NCBI GenBank assembly: GCA_029212885.1
Contig: JARGPC010000014.1
Coordinates: 1 to 48,156 of the forward strand
Length of the DNA: 48,156 nt
Origin: Coxiellaceae bacterium
Lineage (GTDB): Bacteria; Pseudomonadota; Gammaproteobacteria; Coxiellales; Coxiellaceae
Direction of reading: 5' to 3'
The number at the start of each line of letters is the position of its first letter. Within the stretch, counting starts at the first letter, position 1. Position numbers and translations under genes: made by a program. Below, one piece after another: positions 1 through 6,946 of this stretch. The notes beneath the pieces are model-generated. The model did no database searches. It had not been told where the DNA came from and was given only the letters and a program-made list of their open reading frames with translations.

Positions 1-834
1 ACCGCAGTTATTGTAATGGAACTGGTGGCTGTGTCACTACTAAACGCTGAAGTGGTGCCGCGCGTACTAGCATCCGCATAACCACCGGCGGTGCCAGAGG
101 TTTGATCCCAAGCATAAAACGATACGGAGCCTGAGCCGGCGTTTGAGCCGTCTGGAATTACTCGTAATTTATCTGTGCTTTGTAGCAATAAGGCATTATC
201 TTCTGCAGCATTTGCCACTTGTGTCCAGCTCGTGCCGCCATCAGTTGAAAATTCCCACGTACCAACAACGGTGTGCACCGCAATGCCGCTTGAAGCTCCC
301 GCATCCACATCACTGCTGCTCGCAATGGATGATACTAATTGGCCTGCACTGCTGGTTTGATCTTCAGTGATCTCGGTAAAGTTAGTCGCACTTGGACTGG
401 TCGGTGCATCATTAACCGCAGTGATAGTAATGGAACTGGTGGCTGTATCTGAGCTAAACGCTGAAGTGGTGCCGCGCGTACTAGCATCCGCATAACCACC
501 GGCGGTGCCAGAGGTTTGATCCCAAGCATAAAACTGTACATTACCTGAATCTGCATTTTCACTATCAGGTATTAAGCGAAGCATGTCTACCGCTCTTAAT
601 AAAAGCGCACTGCTCGAACTCACTTGCCCAACTGCTACCCACGTAGCGCCGCTGTCAATTGAGTACTGCCAAATACCATTACCACTATCAACTGTATGTA
701 TTGCGATACCAGCTGAAGCATTACTATCTGCATCACTAACACTAACAATTTCAGATACCAATTGACCAGAGTTACTTGTTTGATCTTCAGTAATACTGGC
801 AAAGCTAGAGCTACTACTAACTACAGGAGCATCA
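1..834 (-). repeat. Tandem ~414-423 bp repeats coding for adhesin modules
   Basis: Two successive modules are offset by 414 bp, and the next junction is offset by 423 bp. Bases 40-120 and 454-534 look identical over 81 bp, while flanking bases have diverged. This points to recent duplication or gene conversion inside the adhesin gene. The array continues past position 1. Confidence 0.85.
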
Positions 835-1601
835 TTGACCTCAGCAACAATAACCGCAGCACGTATTGAAATTAAAGTGCTGGTTTCAGCAGTAGCGCTC
901 TGTATTGGCTCAACCTCAACAGTTACTACAGGCTCTGACACTGAATCAATACTTAACTCAGTGGTAAAAATTGCATCATTTGCTAATGCTGGCTTAACAA
1001 CTTCTACTGCGTCACTTAAAGAAAATATCTCTGATGAAGTAATTGGATCACTAACTGTTAGCGTCTCTGCTATTGATTCAGACGAAACTTCATAAATCGG
1101 TTTTACTTGCTCTATCTTGCTTCCTAGTATATCAGCCCTCAACTCCAACGGTTTACTAATAACAACACCATCTCCATGCATTGTCCCATATACAAAACCA
1201 TGCTCACCTGCCGTCTGCCCAGCTCCCCCACTGAAAGTATTGTAAAAGTATTTTGATGTGCCAGCGGATAGATTTGTTTTCGTTAAACTGGAAACAATTG
1301 AATTAGCACTGTGAGTAGGGTTGAAATCAAGAGCACGGCCAATTGTAGCTTCTTTAATTCCAATATACATGGAGTCGGGTACTGCACTTTTAAACTCTTC
1401 TGCATTTATAACAATTGCTTTCTGGATAGGCTGATATGATTCTCTAGCCGCAACACTTACCGCACTTTCTAAACTTTGTTTCGAAACTTCAGAAGTCGCT
1501 TCAATAGAAATCGTATTTTCATCATGAAATCCCATGATGGAACGACTAACTGGACTTGAGATGTCATTTGCACTACCAAATGATTTAGCATTTATACCCA
1601 T
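1..1601 (-). CDS. Large repetitive type I-secreted adhesin, N-terminal part only (gene runs off the left edge)
   Basis: The minus strand stays open from an ATG at 1601 to the window edge, giving 533 visible residues. Residues 1 to about 250 are a Ser/Ala/Val-rich N-terminal region without a Sec signal peptide. Tandem modules of about 140 residues follow, each starting near NDAP, then an acidic TEDQTS segment, a W-x-(Y/F)-S-x-D-(S/G)-G strand and a YAWDQTSGTAGGYAD strand. This is the cadherin/VCBS-like repeat style of RTX-type surface adhesins secreted by type I systems. The matching exporter and adaptor lie directly upstream on the same strand, which supports export by that system. The C-terminal secretion signal and any RTX nonapeptides would lie outside the window. 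I see no TAAG, AAAG or PAAG motif for a LapG-type protease in the N-terminal region. The start is the first ATG after a 120-base gap; its ribosome site is weak. Confidence 0.85.
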   Translation of the reverse strand, partial: MGINAKSFGSANDISSPVSRSIMGFHDENTISIEATSEVSKQSLESAVSVAARESYQPIQKAIVINAEEFKSAVPDSMYIGIKEATIGRALDFNPTHSANSIVSSLTKTNLSAGTSKYFYNTFSGGAGQTAGEHGFVYGTMHGDGVVISKPLELRADILGSKIEQVKPIYEVSSESIAETLTVSDPITSSEIFSLSDAVEVVKPALANDAIFTTELSIDSVSEPVVTVEVEPIQSATAETSTLISIRAAVIVAEVNDAPVVSSSSSFASITEDQTSNSGQLVSEIVSVSDADSNASAGIAIHTVDSGNGIWQYSIDSGATWVAVGQVSSSSALLLRAVDMLRLIPDSENADSGNVQFYAWDQTSGTAGGYADASTRGTTSAFSSDTATSSITITAVNDAPTSPSATNFTEITEDQTSSAGQLVSSIASSSDVDAGASSGIAVHTVVGTWEFSTDGGTSWTQVANAAEDNALLLQSTDKLRVIPDGSNAGSGSVSFYAWDQTSGTAGGYADASTRGTTSAFSSDTATSSITITA

Positions 1602-1655
1602 AACCACACGACCGCTCTATTTTCACTTGTTTATATATATTTCATTCTGGGTATA

Positions 1656-1661
1656 ATTATA
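1656..1661 (-). promoter_or_regulatory. Possible -10 element for the adhesin gene
   Basis: The minus strand carries a perfect TATAAT at 1661-1656, about 55 bases before the adhesin start. No good -35 lies at normal spacing, and the gap is very AT-rich, so chance is possible. If real, the adhesin could be expressed apart from its exporter genes. Confidence 0.3.
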
Positions 1662-1721
1662 GTATGGATATTGCAATCTATTCTTTATATCAATTGGTTA
1701 GTGAAATTACATAATAAAACC

Positions 1722-3071
1722 TTAACGTTCTCGCAAAGCCTTTTTGGAACCACGCTGTAATGGCTTTAATATATAATTTAGAATGGTTTTTTTACCAGTT
1801 AAAATATCCACCTCAGCAGTCATACCTGTAATAATCGGTAATGGCTTTTCTTTCGTGCCAAGATGGTCTTTATTAGTTTTAACTTTAATCAGATAATAGG
1901 ATTGATTATCATCAGGATCAGTGACGGTATCAGCACTGATATGCTTAACAATACCTTGTAATCCTCCATATGTAACAAAGTCATAAGCCGTCAAACTAAT
2001 CGTGGCTTTTTGACCAGGATGAATAAAAGCGATGTCTCTAGGCTTAATCTTCGCTTCAACCAGCAAAGTATCATCAGAAGGCACTATCTCCATGATTTTT
2101 TCACCCGGCCTAACAATGCCACCTATCGTATTAATATAAATCACATGCACTATACCATTAACCGGTGATTTCAAAGAGGTTCTTTTAGCGCGATCACGTA
2201 GTGTAATATTGGTTTCTACTTGTGATGCCAGCTCAGCCTTAGTAAGTACTAAATCCCTAATCGCATGACTACGAAATTCGGAACTTGACTCTTTCACTCT
2301 GTTTTTTGCTTCCAATATTGAGGATTCAGTACGATCTACATTTTGCTCTAGCTCATCTAAATCACCCTTCAAATCTTGCTGTTGTCGCTGTAAACGTAGT
2401 ACTTCAACTCGTGCTGCTGCGCCTTGATCAAAAAGTTTCTTTGTCATGCCATATTCTTCGTCAACCAACTCCAAACTAGCCTTTAACTTCTTTTTGCGTG
2501 CCCCTAAACCTTCAAGCTCTTCTTCGCGCTGTTTAATTTGATGACTGTATGATTGAATACGATTCTTTAATAAATGTTGATTGGCTCCATATGCCTTTTT
2601 TTCACTTGCTAAGAAGCGTTTATACTGCTCTGAAAATTCATGCTCAGGATTAAATGGTGTACCGTTTGCCTCAGCAGTTAAACGTGCCACTCGCGCTTTC
2701 AAAGCAGCTGTTTTTAGTAAACCATTCTTGTAAAGTGAAGTGTAGTTAATATCATCAATAACAGCTAGCGTCTGTCCTTTGTCAACTTTGTCACCCTCTT
2801 TAACTAGCATTTTACTTACGATCCCCCCCTCGAGATGCTGAATCACTTGCACCTTACCTGAGGGTATAACTTTCCCCTGACCACTAGTCACCACATCAAT
2901 TTCAGCCAGAGCTGCCCAGAGAATTAATATACAAATAAGTAATAAACAACCAATCAGCAAATAATGACGTGAGCGACCAACATCACCTGTATGTGATGAA
3001 AAACCCTCCATAAACTCATCGGCAAGGGTTCTTTTTTTCCACTTTATTTTAATCCAGTTTTTCCACTTCAT
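1722..3071 (-). CDS. Type I secretion membrane fusion protein (HlyD/LapC family)
   Basis: This 449-residue protein is the periplasmic adaptor that links the inner-membrane ABC exporter to a TolC-like outer-membrane channel. It has a short basic cytoplasmic N-terminus, one membrane segment at about residues 37-57, a lipoyl-like half-domain with the HLEGGIV and VKEGDKVDKGQ signatures near residues 80-105, a long heptad-rich coiled coil (about 115-290), and a C-terminal beta-barrel region with SPVNGIV and a late GMTAEVDI strand. Length and order match HlyD-family adaptors. It starts 21 bases after the stop of the exporter gene and precedes the adhesin, so the three form one export locus. No outer-membrane TolC homologue is present in the window. 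Confidence 0.93.
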   Translation of the reverse strand: MKWKNWIKIKWKKRTLADEFMEGFSSHTGDVGRSRHYLLIGCLLLICILILWAALAEIDVVTSGQGKVIPSGKVQVIQHLEGGIVSKMLVKEGDKVDKGQTLAVIDDINYTSLYKNGLLKTAALKARVARLTAEANGTPFNPEHEFSEQYKRFLASEKKAYGANQHLLKNRIQSYSHQIKQREEELEGLGARKKKLKASLELVDEEYGMTKKLFDQGAAARVEVLRLQRQQQDLKGDLDELEQNVDRTESSILEAKNRVKESSSEFRSHAIRDLVLTKAELASQVETNITLRDRAKRTSLKSPVNGIVHVIYINTIGGIVRPGEKIMEIVPSDDTLLVEAKIKPRDIAFIHPGQKATISLTAYDFVTYGGLQGIVKHISADTVTDPDDNQSYYLIKVKTNKDHLGTKEKPLPIITGMTAEVDILTGKKTILNYILKPLQRGSKKALRER

Positions 3072-3092
3072 TATTCATATCTTTTTTAAAGG

Positions 3093-5249
3093 TTACTCTT
3101 CATTTTTCTGCACTTTAATTGAGCGTTCGTGTAAAGATTTCAGTACTTCATCTTTAGGCCCATCGGCAGCGATTCTGCCATGATCCATCACAATAAGTCG
3201 ATCTACGATACTCAACATACTTGCTTTGTGAGTGGACAATAATAACGTTCTATCACCCATAAAGCCTCTGATTTTCTCACAAAACCATTTTTCACTAAGC
3301 TCATCCATTGACGCTGTTGGTTCATCAAAAACGAGGATCTTAGGGTCTTGCAACAACGCTTGCGCAACAATAACCGACTGTCGCTGCCCACCAGAAAGGT
3401 TTTTACCGCGCTCACCCACCTGCATTTCAATCCCATCCTGATGCCGATCAATCATCTCTTTAACACCGGCTAACTTAATAGCATGTAATATTTCATCATC
3501 ACTCGCATTTGGATTACCTAACACAACATTATCTTTGATTGAGCCACTAAACAATTCAGGCTCTTGCGTTACATATCCTAACTTTGACCGAACTTCCATC
3601 GGGTCTAATTGTTGAATATCATTTCCACCCCAAGTGACTTTACCTTCATTTGGCTCATAAAAACCGATCAATATTTTTAATAGCGAACTCTTACCAGAGC
3701 CTACGCGACCTACCAAACCTACCTTCTCTCCCGGTTTGATTTCCAAATTAACATCAATTAAAGAATCCATCTTTGCACCGGCATAACGCAGCGTGACGTG
3801 TTTACACTTAATGGTTGTATCAATCACATCAGGATAAAGAAATTTTTTCTCTGTTGGTCTTTCGATCGGTAGACTCATCATCCTATCTACTGATTGAAGA
3901 CTCGTAAGCGCTTGGTAATAACGCATGATATAACCAACCACCTGAGCGATTGGAGCAAGCGCTCGCCCCGTCAAAATAGTACAGGCAATAAGTGCACCCA
4001 TACTCAACTCATTATCTGCAATCTTGTAAACACCAAATATGACAATTAAAATACTTCCCAGAAACTGAGCGAAAGTTGAAAAATTAATAGCGATAGAGTT
4101 CAGAAACTTCACTCGCATATTCAAAAATGATGCAAAGGCAACCAGCTGATCCCACCGTTTTTGCGTACTTGCTTCCGCATTTTGAGCCTTAACCGTACTA
4201 ATACCTGACATCGTTTCTACTAAGGTTTGCTGCTTAGCACCAGATATTTCAAAATTCTTATTGACTGCATTAACTAGAGGCTTTTGAATTAAATAACTGA
4301 CAATTAGTATTGCTGGCATCAATACCAATGGTATTAGGAATAAACTACCACCTATCAAACCAATAAACAGTATAAACAATAGTGTAAATGGGAAATCAAT
4401 TAACATGGTAACAGAAAATGAAGCCATAAATTCACGGAAAGTCTCATAACCCTGCACTGTATTAACCAGATAGCCGGTTGAGTTCGGCCTGTCTTTCATC
4501 TTAATGCCTAGTACATGCTCAAATATTTTTCCAGATAATTTAAGATCAACGCTATGGGCCGCACTATCAATGAAGCGTGTGCGCAAAGTTTTTAAAACAA
4601 AATCAAACAAAAGAACCACAACCACACCCAAAGCTAACACCCACAATGTAGCAATGGCGGTATTTGGTACCACACGATCATATACATTCATTACAAACAA
4701 CGGCATGGCAAGTACTAGCACGTTAATAAAAAATGTAGCAAATAACACTTCAGCATATACTGACCACGAACCTTTAAGCGCTGGCCATAACCAACGAATA
4801 TCAAAGAAGTTTATTTTTTGTGGTGCTTCTGTAGATTCAGTAAATACTTTCGGCCTGACAAGAATAATATACTTGCCGTAATTTTCTTTAATTAGAGCTA
4901 ATGACACCACCTCTTCTTCTTGATTTCTTATCAGAGTTGCATCATCACCTTTTATTTTTGATAACAATACATACTGATCATGCTCTTTAAGAAAAACAAC
5001 ACAAGGCAATAGGTTTCCATTAATATCATCAAACTTTAATGGCACTATCTTCGTCATAAAGTCAGCGCGCTGTGCCGCTTTATCAAATAAATCCGGTGGT
5101 AAAATATTATCTTTTAAAGGTAAACCAGATGTTAATGCCGACTGTGTTTTTCGTCTTTCATAAAAGTAAGTGAGATCGACAAGGCAATCAAGTAATGGAG
5201 ATTCAACTAGCTCATTAACACTCTCTGTATGTGGAGCATTATCACTCAT
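3093..5249 (-). CDS. Type I secretion ABC exporter, permease/ATPase (LapB/LssB type)
   Basis: This 718-residue protein is the inner-membrane ATPase that powers one-step export of the neighbouring adhesin. Residues 1 to about 140 form a C39-peptidase-like domain. It contains SPLLDCL but not the Gln and DCG context of active bacteriocin exporters, so it probably binds substrate rather than cleaving it. A six-helix ABC membrane domain follows (about 160-440). The ATPase domain has Walker A (GRVGSGKSS, near 514-522), the LSGGQ signature (near 617), Walker B (ILVFDEPTA, near 636-644) and a switch His (STHKAS, near 674). A strong GGGGTGAT-like ribosome site lies 5-6 bases before the ATG. It is the first gene of the locus, with HlyD 21 bases downstream. 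LapB and LssB exporters share this layout. Confidence 0.95.
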   Translation of the reverse strand: MSDNAPHTESVNELVESPLLDCLVDLTYFYERRKTQSALTSGLPLKDNILPPDLFDKAAQRADFMTKIVPLKFDDINGNLLPCVVFLKEHDQYVLLSKIKGDDATLIRNQEEEVVSLALIKENYGKYIILVRPKVFTESTEAPQKINFFDIRWLWPALKGSWSVYAEVLFATFFINVLVLAMPLFVMNVYDRVVPNTAIATLWVLALGVVVVLLFDFVLKTLRTRFIDSAAHSVDLKLSGKIFEHVLGIKMKDRPNSTGYLVNTVQGYETFREFMASFSVTMLIDFPFTLLFILFIGLIGGSLFLIPLVLMPAILIVSYLIQKPLVNAVNKNFEISGAKQQTLVETMSGISTVKAQNAEASTQKRWDQLVAFASFLNMRVKFLNSIAINFSTFAQFLGSILIVIFGVYKIADNELSMGALIACTILTGRALAPIAQVVGYIMRYYQALTSLQSVDRMMSLPIERPTEKKFLYPDVIDTTIKCKHVTLRYAGAKMDSLIDVNLEIKPGEKVGLVGRVGSGKSSLLKILIGFYEPNEGKVTWGGNDIQQLDPMEVRSKLGYVTQEPELFSGSIKDNVVLGNPNASDDEILHAIKLAGVKEMIDRHQDGIEMQVGERGKNLSGGQRQSVIVAQALLQDPKILVFDEPTASMDELSEKWFCEKIRGFMGDRTLLLSTHKASMLSIVDRLIVMDHGRIAADGPKDEVLKSLHERSIKVQKNEE

Positions 5250-5283
5250 TTAGATCACCCCATGCAATGAAAAATCAGATGGT

Positions 5284-5313
5284 TACATAAATAGTGTAAG
5301 CGTTAGCTGGCAA
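5284..5313 (-). promoter_or_regulatory. Possible sigma-70 promoter for the type I secretion operon
   Basis: On the minus strand TTGCCA (5313-5308) and TATGTA (5289-5284) are separated by 18 bases. The predicted transcript would start near 5277, about 27 bases before the exporter ATG. The -10 is imperfect. Confidence 0.35.
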
Positions 5314-5458
5314 AAAAACAAAATTTTAGTGCACTAATGTGTAATAAAATCGTCAACATAGAAACAGCTGCTCATACATAGACACAACACCGATACCATT
5401 GATCATTTATTGTACTATATTAGTCTCACTATATATATGTTAATTGAGGATGACACAA

Positions 5459-5749
5459 ATGACTAGTCACAAGAAAAATGGTTTCAAAAAAGAAGAGTTA
5501 CTGATTGACGGTATGGGCGCCGCCTCATTTCTCGGTGGTCTCATTCGTGCAGATCTTGTGCGATTAGAACACAACAAAGAAAATCCTAAAGAACCGCTCA
5601 CTGAGGTGGTTCAAGAAATGATCATTACACCGCAAGGTTTCTTACAAATGTATGGTGTTATGACTGACTTGGCTCAAAAATTGCAAGAATCCGGTGTATA
5701 TCAACAGCGCAAAGGAAAGCAAGGTAAACAACAGGAAAAAAGAGCATAG
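5459..5749 (+). CDS. Small conserved-looking hypothetical protein, 96 residues
   Basis: A soluble basic protein with no signal peptide or membrane segment. It has an N-terminal KKNGFKKEE stretch, a central hydrophobic strand pair and a Lys/Gln-rich tail. The segment with MIITPQGFLQMYG faintly recalls the helical end of DUF3467 proteins, but I would not assign it. I chose the ATG at 5459 because GAGGA lies 8 bases upstream; the ATG at 5450 overlaps that site and would be too close. The gene is divergent from the type I secretion operon and ends just before a bidirectional terminator. Function unknown. Confidence 0.6.
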   Translation: MTSHKKNGFKKEELLIDGMGAASFLGGLIRADLVRLEHNKENPKEPLTEVVQEMIITPQGFLQMYGVMTDLAQKLQESGVYQQRKGKQGKQQEKRA

Positions 5750-5773
5750 TCATACAACCATAGTAGCTAACAA

Positions 5774-5808
5774 AAAAGAGATTTGCACCCATGGTACAAA
5801 TCTCTTTT
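5774..5808. terminator. Bidirectional rho-independent terminator
   Basis: A perfect 12-bp stem (AAAAGAGATTTG at 5774-5785 with its complement at 5797-5808) surrounds an 11-base loop. It ends in a T-run on either strand. It sits between two convergent genes and probably serves both. Confidence 0.85.
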
Positions 5809-5836
5809 AAAATCCACCCCCCGCAGAAATTAACAC

Positions 5837-6337
5837 TTAAACATAGGTAACACGCAGTGTAGCTGTGCCACTAAAATTACCATATTCCGTATCGGCTTTT
5901 ACATGCGCCACACCACCAACTCGAATGTCAGTTAATGAACCATTAACATCAAATGCGCCCTTACCGGAACCGTCGACATTGCCACCATAATTCCAATCAT
6001 CGACCACAATTTCATTTTTTGAGCCCTTGCCACCATTACTGATCTTAATCGACTTTTCTACCACCCCAGCAATAACTCGAGCATTACGATCGCCGCTGGC
6101 ATTGAATTTAGCAACACCTGCACTATTGGAGTTAACCACCACATTTTTAGCGCCACCCATCAATACATCACCAAAATTTAAGTCAGCAACTTTCTGCACT
6201 TTAATTGAAGAATACAATGTCAATGAGGCATTGAAATTGGTTTCACCAAAACTGCCAGGTTTAGCAGCATAAGCTGAAGTCACCATTACTGACGCCACTA
6301 TGCAACCGGTAAAAAGAAGTTTGTTAAATGTTTTCAT
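5837..6337 (-). CDS. DUF4402-like pilin, probable major subunit
   Basis: This 166-residue secreted protein has a clear signal peptide (about residues 1-24, ending AYA) and a beta-rich mature part. It contains DLNFGDVLMGG, a Gly/Asn-rich central strand region, and a last strand ending in TLRVTYV. This pattern is shared with DUF4402 proteins, which occur as subunits beside chaperone-usher genes. The C-terminal alternating hydrophobic strand suits donor-strand assembly. It is the last gene of the chaperone-usher cluster. The 150-base gap and stem-loop upstream suggest that it could be expressed at a different level from the assembly genes, as expected of a major pilin. Its role as major subunit is inferred. 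Confidence 0.75.
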   Translation of the reverse strand: MKTFNKLLFTGCIVASVMVTSAYAAKPGSFGETNFNASLTLYSSIKVQKVADLNFGDVLMGGAKNVVVNSNSAGVAKFNASGDRNARVIAGVVEKSIKISNGGKGSKNEIVVDDWNYGGNVDGSGKGAFDVNGSLTDIRVGGVAHVKADTEYGNFSGTATLRVTYV

Positions 6338-6416
6338 AGCTATTCCTCCGTGAGCAAAATGAAAGCATCAGTATGCTCTTTAGGAAAATAGCGATCAATA
6401 CACTTACCAGCCATAT

Positions 6417-6444
6417 GCAAACCCCTTTGCTACAGAGGGTTTGC
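6417..6444 (-). other. Stem-loop between the two pilin genes
   Basis: An 8-bp stem (GCAAACCC at 6417-6424 with GGGTTTGC at 6437-6444) encloses a 12-base loop. No T-run follows on the minus strand, so it looks more like an RNA-processing or stabilising hairpin than a terminator. It lies upstream of the presumed major pilin. Confidence 0.5.
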
Positions 6445-6487
6445 GGCGCACTCGGTAACGCCTTACAGCAGAATAAAAAACAAACAA

Positions 6488-6946
6488 TTAAAAATAAGTA
6501 ATCCGAACAATACTTTTGCCATTATATTGGCCAGGTTTAGCTTGACGCGTCAATTGCGCAATAGCTCCTAATCGCACGTTATTTAATCGACCAAAACGAT
6601 CCAGTCGGCCTTTGCCATCAACCGAAACATTACCACCAAAACGAAAATTACTGATTTTTATTGGTGCATTTGAATATTGATTACGTAATTGAATTTGATT
6701 ACCCACCACCTGCAACTGAAAACGTGCATTCGCTTCACCGTGCATTTCAAATAATGCCGCTCCCTCATCTGAAGGAGTAACCACCGCCTGCAATGCCCCT
6801 CCCGCCACATAGGCGCCAAAGTTTAGCCCCTTTAATACAGTGATCTGTGGCCTTTTAAGGTGTAGCACTAGCGTTTCAATCGCGCTCACTGAATGACACA
6901 TTAACAATAGCACCACCCCTATCGCGCTGTATTTACGCCAACCCAT
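6488..6946 (-). CDS. DUF4402-like pilin, second (probably minor or tip) subunit
   Basis: This 152-residue protein has a signal peptide (about residues 1-22, ending VSA) and the same fold signature as its neighbour: GLNFGAYVAGGA, a RFGGNVSVDGKGR segment, an RLGA strand and a terminal strand ending SIVRITYF. It shares the motif order but little sequence identity with the 166-residue subunit, so the two are old paralogues. Its start lies 14 bases inside the usher gene, which suggests translational coupling with the usher. This gives low, matched expression suitable for a minor or initiating subunit, though that role is inferred. Confidence 0.72.
   Translation of the reverse strand: MGWRKYSAIGVVLLLMCHSVSAIETLVLHLKRPQITVLKGLNFGAYVAGGALQAVVTPSDEGAALFEMHGEANARFQLQVVGNQIQLRNQYSNAPIKISNFRFGGNVSVDGKGRLDRFGRLNNVRLGAIAQLTRQAKPGQYNGKSIVRITYF

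Noticed and set aside
4504-4881. Plus-strand frame of 125 codons inside the ABC exporter gene
   Set aside because: It is a shadow of the exporter membrane domain, Thr/Asn-rich, with no ribosome site.
3093-5249. Bacteriocin-type exporter with an active leader peptidase
   Set aside because: The N-terminal C39-like domain lacks the Gln and DCG context of active peptidases, and the neighbouring substrate is a giant adhesin.
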